A stretch of 64,000 nt of DNA from an uncultured Dorea sp. (GTDB lineage Bacteria > Bacillota > Clostridia > Lachnospirales > Lachnospiraceae), in assembly GCA_910586965.1 (NCBI GenBank), contig CAJUMF010000018.1:10492-74491 (forward strand), written 5' to 3'. Below, piece after piece: positions 46,947-53,332 of the stretch; the first letter of the stretch is position 1; every line of letters starts with the position of its first letter. The notes under the pieces were generated by a model, which worked only from the letters and a program-made list of their open reading frames with translations, was not told the DNA's origin and made no database searches. The translations under genes were made by a program, and so were the position numbers.

Positions 46947-48311
46947 TTATTTCTCACATACCAGCGCCTTCCTGCCGATGATAAAATACGATCCCACTAC
47001 CAATGCTATCGTTATCACCCAGGAGAACGGATATACCCAAAACAACATCTCCAATGTAGGATTCCACGCAAACACAGTATATATCCAAATCACTCTTACT
47101 GCACACGAACCAAACATGGTCAGCACCGCCGGGGTCATAGAATATCCCATTCCCCGAAGCACTCCGCCTGTCACTTCATAAAGCGGCGGCATAAAACTGA
47201 ACACCTGGATATGCAGCATACGGACTGCTCCGTAACGAACTGCTGCCGCATCCGCCGCAAAAATTCCAAGGAAAAATTCCCGTCCCAGCACAAACACAGC
47301 ACACAAAATACCGGTACCGCACAGTCCCAGCATGACACTGATTCGCCACACATTCCTGCATCGTTCATACTTCTTTGCCCCATAATTCTGACTCGTAAAT
47401 GTAACAGCCGCCTGGGCAAACGCGCTCGTAACAAAAAAAGTAAAAAATTCGTAGTTCAATGCTGCTGCCGAGCCTGCGATCGCATCTGTACCAAAGCCAT
47501 TAATCGCAGACTGTATACACACATTAGAAAAGGAGAATACCATTCCCTGCAATCCCGCCGGTGCACCAATCTTTATGATCTTGACCATTTCTTCCCGGCA
47601 AAGTGTCAAGTTCCGCAAATCCAAACGAATGGATTCTTTACTCCTGCAAAGAAACAAAAGTATCAGCCCTGCACTGACTCCGTTAGCTGTCACCGTAGCA
47701 ATCGCCACACCTACAACCGACAATTGGAAAACAATCACAAGCAGAAGATTCAAACCAACATTGATGATACCCGAAAGAATCAGGCAGTACAGCGGCTTCT
47801 GCGTATCTCCGATACTTCTTAAGATTGCCGAGCCAAAATTGTACAACATAAAAAAGGGCATACCTCCAAAATAAATCTTAAGATACACTGTCGCCAGAGG
47901 CAGTACTTCCTCTGGAGTATTCATAAGTTTAAGAAGCGGTGCCGCCACAACATTTCCCAGAACAGACAATATCACGCCGCAGATGAGCGCCATCGAAATA
48001 ACTGTATGGACTGTTTTTTGTATCTTGTCCGCCTTTCCTTCTCCAACATATCTTGCAATCACCACATTGGCTCCCACGGAAAAACCCACAAACAGATTCA
48101 CCAAAAGGTTTATGACCGAGCTGTTCCCGCCTACAGCCGCCAATGCCTGATTGCCTGCAAATCTTCCAACTACTGCCACATCCGCCGCATTAAATAATTG
48201 CTGCAGGATACTGCTCGCCGCCAGCGGCAGAGCAAATAATATAATCTTACTCATCAACGGTCCATGCAGCATATCCATCTGTCCGGTCCGTTTCTTTTTA
48301 ACATTCTCCAT
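46947..48311 (-). CDS. MATE-family efflux transporter
   Basis: 454 residues with twelve helices; GPLMSKIILFALPLAAS start and FNAADVAVVGRFAGNQALAAVGG in helix 2, typical of the DinF/NorM-like clostridial branch. Not closely similar to the MATE at 43606, so the two are not a recent duplication. AAGGAG 5 bases before the ATG and a near-consensus promoter at 48350-48378. Thirty bases ahead of the Y-family polymerase, so cotranscription is likely. Confidence 0.9.
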   Translation of the reverse strand: MENVKKKRTGQMDMLHGPLMSKIILFALPLAASSILQQLFNAADVAVVGRFAGNQALAAVGGNSSVINLLVNLFVGFSVGANVVIARYVGEGKADKIQKTVHTVISMALICGVILSVLGNVVAAPLLKLMNTPEEVLPLATVYLKIYFGGMPFFMLYNFGSAILRSIGDTQKPLYCLILSGIINVGLNLLLVIVFQLSVVGVAIATVTANGVSAGLILLFLCRSKESIRLDLRNLTLCREEMVKIIKIGAPAGLQGMVFSFSNVCIQSAINGFGTDAIAGSAAALNYEFFTFFVTSAFAQAAVTFTSQNYGAKKYERCRNVWRISVMLGLCGTGILCAVFVLGREFFLGIFAADAAAVRYGAVRMLHIQVFSFMPPLYEVTGGVLRGMGYSMTPAVLTMFGSCAVRVIWIYTVFAWNPTLEMLFWVYPFSWVITIALVVGSYFIIGRKALVCEK

Positions 48312-48349
48312 TTCTTCTCCTTATGTATAACTACATTGTATTTTCTCTC

Positions 48350-48378
48350 ATTATACTCTATTTCCTTCCGTTTCACAA
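48350..48378 (-). promoter_or_regulatory. promoter of the MATE-polymerase-YolD genes
   Basis: Minus strand -35 TTGTGA, exactly 17 bases, -10 TATAAT, 39 bases before the ATG. It lies right at the end of the decayed element. Confidence 0.7.
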
Positions 48379-48379
48379 T

Positions 48380-48648
48380 CTACGATTCTCTTACAAGAGC
48401 CACTCTTTTCTGCAAGGATGCAAGACTCCCCATGATCATGTGGTCAGCATCCGTAAGCATAAATTCTTAGATTTTGTATCAATTCTGGTGCACTTCTCCA
48501 ACAGCCTGTCCGACTGAAAGTCTGTTATGATGCGGTTGTTTTCAGCAATCCTCTGACAGGCGGACACTTCTGCATACTCTTTCAATTCCGTCGATACCAT
48601 TTGCAGATAGTCCTCCTTATGAAGTTGTTTTGCAGCCTTATCCCTAAT
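48380..48648 (-). pseudogene. C-terminal fragment of an unrecognised mobile-element gene, frameshifted
   Basis: An open minus frame directly behind the intron fragment gives a hydrophilic helical sequence (KQLHKEDYLQMVSTELKEYA, then CQRIAENNRIITDFQSD) with a stop at 48436; shifting frame near 48470 extends it to a stop at 48380 (TDADHMIMGSLASLQKRVAL). Looks like the tail of a real protein that lost its 5' part and suffered a frameshift. I cannot name the family. Confidence 0.4.
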
Positions 48649-48649
48649 T

Positions 48650-48809
48650 GTGGCCTGATATGATTTCTGTTCGTCAGACCAGAGCTTTGCCTCCAGCTTT
48701 CTTCAGATTCCACCTCACGATGGACACCCTTGCTCTTAGCTATACACTTCCCACTACCAGGGCGTGTTACGGACTTTCACCGATTAGATTGCTCCCATAC
48801 TGGGCGCAC
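48650..48809 (-). mobile_element. 5' fragment of a group II intron (IIC-like, domain I only)
   Basis: Minus strand begins GTGCGCCCAG at 48809, the consensus 5' end of bacterial group II introns, and continues with conserved domain I landmarks: GGTGAAAGTCC, GGTAGTGGGAAGT, AGAGCAAGGGTGTCCATCG, GAGGTGGAATCTGAAG and GGAGGCAAAGCTCTGG. The similarity fades at about 48650; no reverse transcriptase or domains V-VI follow, so only the 5' end remains. It sits just behind the terminator hairpin at 48814-48848, the preferred target of group IIC introns. Confidence 0.8.
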
Positions 48810-48813
48810 AAAG

Positions 48814-48848
48814 ATAAATGGCTGCCGCAAAACCGACACGCCATTTAT
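48814..48848 (-). terminator. intrinsic terminator, target of the intron
   Basis: Nine perfect pairs ATAAATGGC / GCCATTTAT with a 17-base interior that can extend the stem; only CTTT remains of the U-tract before the intron begins at 48809. Lies 11 bases behind the small gene at 48860. Confidence 0.75.
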
Positions 48849-48859
48849 TTTTCTTTCCG

Positions 48860-49012
48860 TCAGATGACTCTGACATACTCTCCGCCCACAAATAAACCAT
48901 CTGTCTCTGAAATATCCGTAATTAGGAAAAGAGCCTCCCCCGTCTCCTGGGAAAAACTCTTCACAACGCAATAGCGTCCATAACCCTTGATAAATGCCGC
49001 TATTTCCTCCAT
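48860..49012 (-). CDS. small hypothetical protein, 50 residues
   Basis: ATG at 49012, stop at 48860, closely followed by a terminator. The product has alternating hydrophobic and polar residues (FIKGYGRYCVVKSF, EALFLITDIS) and looks like a compact alpha-beta protein. Not recognised. GGAGAG lies only one base before the ATG, which is tight, with GTGGATGGAGAG slightly upstream. Composition and position between a repeat tract and a terminator favour a real small gene of the mobile element. Confidence 0.5.
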   Translation of the reverse strand: MEEIAAFIKGYGRYCVVKSFSQETGEALFLITDISETDGLFVGGEYVRVI

Positions 49013-49046
49013 ACTCTCCATCCACTATCATAGCATAACATTGTTG

Positions 49047-49089
49047 TTGATGTCAGCGTTGATGTCAATATTGATGTTAAATGATGTCA
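49047..49089. repeat. short 12-base tandem repeats
   Basis: TTGATGTCA at 49047, 49059 and (as TTGATGTTA) 49071, then TGATGTCA at 49082. Spacing 12, 12, 11 bases. On minus one frame would read as repeated Asp-Ile-Asn, but it is cut by stops and has no start, so a protein origin is doubtful; iteron-like or regulator sites upstream of the small gene at 48860 are possible. Confidence 0.55.
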
Positions 49090-49188
49090 GATTTTCTACT
49101 TATAATATGATGCACACAGATTTCTTTATGCTGAATAAATGGAAATTGGAACACGTCCATATCATTTCTCACCAGCCTTATCAAGAAT

Positions 49189-49479
49189 CTAATCATATAA
49201 CTCATCCGAAATACGGTATCCGTTCGCACGGAGCTTATCAACATCTGGTTTTATGCAGTTTATCAGTCTTTTTTTCTTAGCCAAAAGCAGGATACCTAAA
49301 ATTCCTATTGTATCAATTAAAAACTCAGCCGCCTTTTCTAAAGTAATTATACCAGAAACAAACAAACCTACAACAATAGAAATCGTCACTTTATCATCCA
49401 TTGTCTTACCGTCTTTCATCGTATACAGATATGGACTTAATGTTTCTGGAATTTCAACATTGATTAAATTTTGTGCCAT
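49189..49479 (-). pseudogene. antitoxin-toxin relic: UPF0175-like N-terminus fused to DUF3368-like C-terminus
   Basis: 96-residue frame with GAGG 8 bases before the ATG. Residues about 1-53 resemble UPF0175 antitoxins (VEIPETL, then VGLFVSGIITLEKAAEF); residues 54-96 resemble the end of DUF3368 PIN-like toxins (GILGILLLAKKKRLI, then LRANGYRISDELYD). Those two are normally separate neighbouring genes. The join in mid-helix, with the antitoxin end and most of the toxin missing, suggests an in-frame deletion across the pair. Without the PIN catalytic acids it cannot be an active nuclease. Family matches are from recall. Confidence 0.6.
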
Positions 49480-49570
49480 AGTATTTCCTCACTTTTCTGA
49501 TTATTCGGTTAAATATTAATACACTTTTCTGTACTGGCATCACTACTTTGGAAATTTCCTATCTGTTCCA

Positions 49571-49834
49571 TTATTTCCCTCCATTTTGCACGACCAGGTT
49601 CAAATTACCCGCCTGATTCATAAATTCCCGAAGATCATCAATATACTTATACGGTGCATATTCAGAATAAATTTCCGGATCATCCAGTATGACAATCTGT
49701 ACATCCTTGACCCGAATTGCCTCCAGGGTATTCGGTACGCTTTTTGCCTCAATCAGGTTCTTACATTTATACGCAATACAGCCGACCTCGTTGAATTTTT
49801 TGGCGATTATATAAAAGCGGTTATTATCAGTCAC
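49571..49834 (-). CDS. small protein overlapping the alarmone-synthetase-like gene (DUF6718-like)
   Basis: 87 residues from a GTG at 49834, with GAGGGG 7 bases upstream, starting inside the preceding gene (8-base overlap), so translation is coupled. One domain: YIIAKKFNEVGCIAYKC, an alpha-beta pattern with VQIVILDDPEIYSEY. I recall similar proteins as DUF6718; function unknown. The overlap makes it a candidate partner, possibly antitoxin, of the alarmone-synthetase-like protein. Confidence 0.6.
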   Translation of the reverse strand: MTDNNRFYIIAKKFNEVGCIAYKCKNLIEAKSVPNTLEAIRVKDVQIVILDDPEIYSEYAPYKYIDDLREFMNQAGNLNLVVQNGGK

Positions 49835-50438
49835 TATTCTGCCCCTCTCTTTGATTCTTATCTCTTACTAGCCTGTTCATCTCATTTTTAAAATCTTCTT
49901 CTGTACCTATAGCACCGGACATATATTTTTCATACAGACGTTTTCCAATCTCTGCATCCCAGTATTTGTACACCAGTTTATGACTCCATATATTAAACTG
50001 GTAATCCTTTGCACACCATAGCTGGATTTCTATTGGATATGCCAGATTATCCCTTTGATAGTATAAATGGACGGCCCGGTATCCATCATCCACTTTCTTC
50101 CCATTTCTTAGATCAACCACCCGGAAATACTCCGGATATTCTCCCGGATATCCATCAAAATGCAGACGGAATCCCAATATATCATTAAAACACTGTTTAA
50201 ACCCGCCGCCCATCCGCAATGTTTTCTCATATTTGCGAATAATAGAATCATCGCTTTTAAACCGAGAACCTATCAGGTTTTCCTGAACAACAATATCTGT
50301 ATACTCTGAACGATATATCTTAATGTCCTTCAGGATATCATCTAATGGTGTCTTCCGTAAAGATATTTGTTTTAAACTTTGCCCCAGTGTGCTTTTATAC
50401 GAAATCTTATTTAATACTTCTTCAGAAATAAACTGCAT
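49827..50438 (-). CDS. RelA/SpoT-domain protein, small alarmone synthetase-like
   Basis: 203 residues with a single RelA/SpoT nucleotidyltransferase domain and no hydrolase, TGS or ACT domain. Motifs: SRFKSDDSIIRKYEK at 58-72 (compare RxKxxxSIxxK), DILGFRLHF at 87-95, GYRAVHLYYQ at 119-128, and PIEIQLW at 135-141 where RelA has EIQIR, so one conserved arginine is replaced by Trp. The length fits small alarmone synthetases or toxSAS toxins. GAGAAAG before the ATG is a mediocre ribosome site. It overlaps the next small gene by 8 bases and has an inverted repeat around its likely promoter. Confidence 0.75.
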   Translation of the reverse strand: MQFISEEVLNKISYKSTLGQSLKQISLRKTPLDDILKDIKIYRSEYTDIVVQENLIGSRFKSDDSIIRKYEKTLRMGGGFKQCFNDILGFRLHFDGYPGEYPEYFRVVDLRNGKKVDDGYRAVHLYYQRDNLAYPIEIQLWCAKDYQFNIWSHKLVYKYWDAEIGKRLYEKYMSGAIGTEEDFKNEMNRLVRDKNQREGQNSD

Positions 50439-50476
50439 TTTCTTTCTCTGCCATCTTTTCTACTTTTTTAATCATA

Positions 50477-50539
50477 GCTGTGTGGTTTTATGGCTTTCGC
50501 ATACTTACTATACCAGATACGCACCATATCCCACACAGC
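50477..50539. repeat. inverted repeat flanking the promoter of the alarmone-synthetase-like gene
   Basis: Perfect 9-base arms GCTGTGTGG (50477-50485) and CCACACAGC (50531-50539), 45 bases apart. Between them, on minus, is a TATAGT box at 50507-50512. Could be an operator pair for a repressor or, if transcription comes from further upstream, an RNA stem. Upstream, 50546-50610 shows nothing. Confidence 0.45.
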
Positions 50540-50610
50540 CTTTTTAACATAGCTTCAATATCCTAAATATGTTTTCATTTCCATGTAATATCTATCATAT
50601 CACATACTTT

Positions 50611-50727
50611 CTAATTTTTAAACATCATCCATTGCACAAATTCACGCAAATTTAATAAGCCCTTCCCTGAATAAAATAAAACCATCGGCAGTATCAACAT
50701 CAATAAGGTTATTATCATTTCTTTCAT
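50611..50727 (-). CDS. small membrane peptide, 38 residues
   Basis: ATG at 50727, stop at 50611. Begins with a hydrophobic segment (MIITLLMLILPMVLFY) followed by a short amphipathic, partly basic tail (GLLNLREFVQW). GGAAG sits 4 bases before this ATG and GGAGGG somewhat further upstream; a second ATG four bases ahead opens a 29-codon hydrophilic frame that looks less protein-like. Resembles small single-helix peptides found in mobile elements, including some type I toxins, but no antisense RNA can be claimed. Confidence 0.45.
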   Translation of the reverse strand: MKEMIITLLMLILPMVLFYSGKGLLNLREFVQWMMFKN

Positions 50728-50760
50728 TCATCTTCCGCTCCCTCCTGCCTATTGATATGA

Positions 50761-51558
50761 TCATGCCGCCTTCGTCTTCGTCCTCTTCAACCCATTCAGC
50801 GCCTTCACATACACATCCTCCGTCATCTCATCCAAACTCCGGACACCGTAGCGCCCAAGCACCGCCTCCATCAGAACCCCCGTGCGTTCAAGCTCCTTCT
50901 CAAGTGCTATCCTTTGGACATCCGTAAGCCTGCGGACGCCCGCTTTTTCATTAACACCACTGCTTTTAGACGGCCGCATATCTGCCCCTGCCTTTCCTTC
51001 TTTCTCTTTCTCCTTATCCTTCCCCTGCCGACGCATCTTTCCCATCTCAAACACAGCCGTTCCCTTACTGTTGACAATCACAAGGGATACAATCTCACGC
51101 TGCTCATTATAGGCGATGGACTGCACAGAAAAACGGTCAGATGTCACAAACCGCTCCCCTTTCTTCTGGATGCTAACGGTTCCCGCCGGAATCCAGATAA
51201 ACGGCGCGCTGTAAAGCTCCCTTCCCAGCCCCCAGTTAAAGCAGGCCCGCTTAAAGGAATCCGACGCCTGCCCCTTTTCCTTCTCCGAATAGCTGACCGT
51301 CCCCACATCCTGTTTTGCAATCCACTGCCCCTTTTCATTGATCACCGATACCCGGCACTCAATCTCATCCGCTCTGGGCAGGCGGACAAATGCATTGCTA
51401 CTGTCTCTGCCCCTGTTTTTTTCCATTTCTTCCATACCATCCACTCTCTCTGTTTCATTTGCCGCTGCCAGAATCTCTTCCGTCTCTCTGCCATTCCCGT
51501 TCCGGATGCTCCCTGCTTTCTTTGCCAGTTCTTCTTTCATACCATGCTTTTCCAACAT
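50761..51558 (-). CDS. phage/ICE single-strand annealing recombination protein, likely internally deleted
   Basis: 265 residues. The central part (SYSEKEKGQASDSFKRACFNW, then GRELYSAPFIWIPAG) matches Rad52/Sak-like annealing proteins common in Lachnospiraceae mobile elements. In homologues I recall, about 45-50 residues separate the EIECRVSVINEKG segment from the QWIAKQDVGT segment; here they are joined directly, pointing to an in-frame deletion. The N-terminal 50 and the region after 170 (charged, KDKEKEKEGK) look like linkers, and the C-terminus is a helical domain. AAAGGAC before the ATG. Partner of the YqaJ-type exonuclease fragment behind it. Probably non-functional but not proven. Confidence 0.55.
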   Translation of the reverse strand: MLEKHGMKEELAKKAGSIRNGNGRETEEILAAANETERVDGMEEMEKNRGRDSSNAFVRLPRADEIECRVSVINEKGQWIAKQDVGTVSYSEKEKGQASDSFKRACFNWGLGRELYSAPFIWIPAGTVSIQKKGERFVTSDRFSVQSIAYNEQREIVSLVIVNSKGTAVFEMGKMRRQGKDKEKEKEGKAGADMRPSKSSGVNEKAGVRRLTDVQRIALEKELERTGVLMEAVLGRYGVRSLDEMTEDVYVKALNGLKRTKTKAA

Positions 51559-51574
51559 AACCTGTCCTTTCCGG

Positions 51575-51602
51575 CATAAAAACAGGAGGCAAAACCGCCT
51601 CC
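51575..51602 (-). terminator. hairpin with U-run just upstream of the annealing-protein gene
   Basis: GGAGGC / GCCTCC stem around a six-base loop (extendable by one or two pairs), then TGTTTTTATG on minus. It would end the transcript from the YqaJ fragment, or attenuate expression of the gene whose start lies about 17 bases further on. The rest of the gap to 51724 shows nothing. Confidence 0.65.
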
Positions 51603-51723
51603 CATTCTTATAGCCACTATTATTTCAGACACTTGTAAATTTTTCTTCTACTGCCCTCACTTTTTCTGCTTTTCCATCAATTATCCTGTCCACGCTGCCC
51701 GAAAAAATTTCAAACTTTTCCCT

Positions 51724-52120
51724 CAAGCTGCCTTCACCACAAACCTCCGGTACTCCGACACCTTCCGGTACTCCTCATAAATCTCCGGCCGCTCCTCCTT
51801 AAGCCGCTTTTCATCCAGCCTCTGGCTGCTCACCGGTTTCCATGAGACACGGTACTGGTCATTTTCCGCAAGCTCCGCCTCCCCCCATGAAAAGTTTCAG
51901 CTCCTGCTCGATCTGCCGTTTCTCCATCCCCATGCTCTCAATCAGCTCCAAAAGCTCCTGCCTCCGGCTTAACTTTCCGTCAAATCCCGTAAGCGCCACC
52001 GTCTCTGCCCTGGACTTCCGGAAATACTCTGCAATCACGCTGTCCGCAAGCTCCGAGCCGTCCGGCTTGGGCAGCACTCCCTTCAGCACATGGTTCTCCC
52101 AGAAAATGCAAAAAGGTTGA
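51724..52120 (-). pseudogene. YqaJ-type viral recombinase/exonuclease, C-terminal fragment with frameshift
   Basis: In one frame: FWENHVLKGVLPKPDGSE, a helical stretch (RRQELLELIESMGMEKRQ) and ELKLFMG; after a run of six G (51881-51886, seen as C on plus) the expected continuation AELAENDQYRVSWKPV and RLKEERPEIYEEYRKV through RRFVVKAA lies in another frame. This matches the C-terminus of YqaJ-like exonucleases (linker EPDGSE, then YRISWK and RRFxVK). The N-terminal nuclease part is missing: at about 52120 the sequence changes to the integrase end. Two independent lesions make it a clear pseudogene. Confidence 0.75.
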
Positions 52121-53020
52121 CTAGGTGAAAAGGGGGGCACCACTGGAATCTGTTTTGGTAAATTGTTGTTGTGGATTGTATACGGTATCTGCAAATAAGC
52201 TAACACCTAAATCTTTTAAATACCCCTCTGTTACACTTATATTGCTATGCCCGAAAACTTGACATAGAGTATATACATCTTTTGTTTTTCATAAAAGTTC
52301 TTAGCAAATGTGTGTCTAAATAAATGAATACTTGTCTTTTCTACACCATGCGCCCTATTATAATTTGCAACATTACATTGCATAGTATGATTAGCCATTC
52401 TTGTATTATCACCTTTACAGAATAAATAATCATCAGCCGACAAGCGGAACAACTGAATATACTTCTTTAAAATCTTTATCACATCATCATTTAAGCTTAA
52501 AGCTAAGCCTTGATTATTCTTTATTGTATCAACATACACAACATTATTTTTAAAATCTATGTCCTTAACAAGAATATCAAGACTGGAAGAAAGACGAAGC
52601 CCTGTTGATATTAGCAGGTTAATATATACCCATGTCTGATACTGAACCTCTGAACAATTACGGTCAGGCTTTTCTAATAATGTCTTTAATTCTTCATCAG
52701 TATAACACCGCTTAACTTTTTTCTGATATTTTGGTATCTTTACAGGAAAAACGTCAGTGTATTCATTTTCTTATAACCAATAGATGAACGCCCGAACACT
52801 TCTGCATCTTTCTATCATCTTCCTGTAAATCTTCCACCCACCACTGGTAGTGGTCTTTATTGATTAGACTGGTTGTAAAATCCCACATATCATTGCTATC
52901 AATAAAATTCCTAATATGCATATCATAGGTTTTCAATGTGCTTTCAGCCGTATTCTCTGTACGCTTGTCTTGATAAAACTCTTCTAATGCGTCTTTTGTT
53001 TTAATGTTTTCATTAACCAT
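52121..53020 (-). pseudogene. tyrosine site-specific integrase, multiply frameshifted
   Basis: ATG at 53020 after AAGGG. First frame: SAM-like core-binding domain (AESTLKTYDMHIRNF). Near 52830 the frame is lost; the continuation RSVRAFIYWL meets a stop and reads on through VKRCYTDEELKTLLEKP, TGLRLSSSLDI (first catalytic Arg) and HLFRHTFAKNFY (His-x-x-Arg). Near 52260 another shift gives FGHSNISVTEGYLKDLG, holding the nucleophile tyrosine, and a stop at 52121. All parts of the family are visible but split over at least three frames, so the element cannot move by itself. It lies 149 bases from the tRNA 3' end. Confidence 0.85.
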
Positions 53021-53121
53021 TATAGCCCTTCTTCTTATCATATTTGTGCGTCTTTTCTTTGTGAAATCTAACGCACAAGACTATTTTTAAACGAAGTGCC
53101 AAAACCGACAACCCCAAAAAC

Positions 53122-53164
53122 AAAAAAATAACTGCAAACCTTGATTTTTCAAGACTTACAGTTA
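53122..53164 (-). terminator. intrinsic terminator behind tRNA-Leu
   Basis: Minus strand AACTG..CTTGA / TCAAG..CAGTT, a long, slightly imperfect stem, followed by ATTTTTTTG. Starts five bases behind the tRNA. Confidence 0.88.
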
Positions 53165-53169
53165 TTTGA

Positions 53170-53253
53170 TGCGGAAGATGGGACTTGAACCCACACAGCC
53201 CGAAAGCTACAAGATCCTTAGTCTTGCTCGTCTGCCAGTTCCGACACTTCCGC
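53170..53253 (-). tRNA. tRNA-Leu (anticodon AAG)
   Basis: 84 bases, cloverleaf visible: acceptor GCGGAAG / CTTCCGC with discriminator A, D-loop AACTGGCAGAC, anticodon stem CAAGA / TCTTG around the loop CTAAGGA (anticodon AAG, codon CUU), a long class II variable arm, and T-loop TTCAAGT. CCA is not encoded. Its 3' end is the presumed integration site of the decayed element. Confidence 0.95.
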
Positions 53254-53332
53254 ATTGACTTCTTAAGCCGTCCGAAGAATATATTAATATATAAGTCAAA
53301 AAATGTCAATAATAATTTTCAATTTTTTCAAT

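Larger units (their letters stand above)
48380..53169 (-). mobile_element. decayed integrative element at tRNA-Leu
   Basis: Region between the MATE promoter and the 3' end of tRNA-Leu(AAG) holding a broken tyrosine integrase beside the tRNA, broken recombination genes, a group II intron fragment and several small orphan genes, with no intact transfer or structural genes. The integrase next to a tRNA 3' end is the classic layout of an ICE, prophage or island. The far boundary is inferred: I could not find a second copy of the tRNA 3' end, so the left attachment site may be deleted. Confidence 0.65.

Noticed and set aside
48300..48660. Left attachment site repeating the tRNA-Leu 3' end
   Set aside because: Searched by eye for the last 15-20 bases of the tRNA; found no convincing copy in the window.
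48648..48974. Plus-strand frame of 108 codons across the intron fragment
   Set aside because: It reads antisense through group II intron RNA structure and the terminator hairpin; protein-like appearance is an artefact of that conserved RNA.
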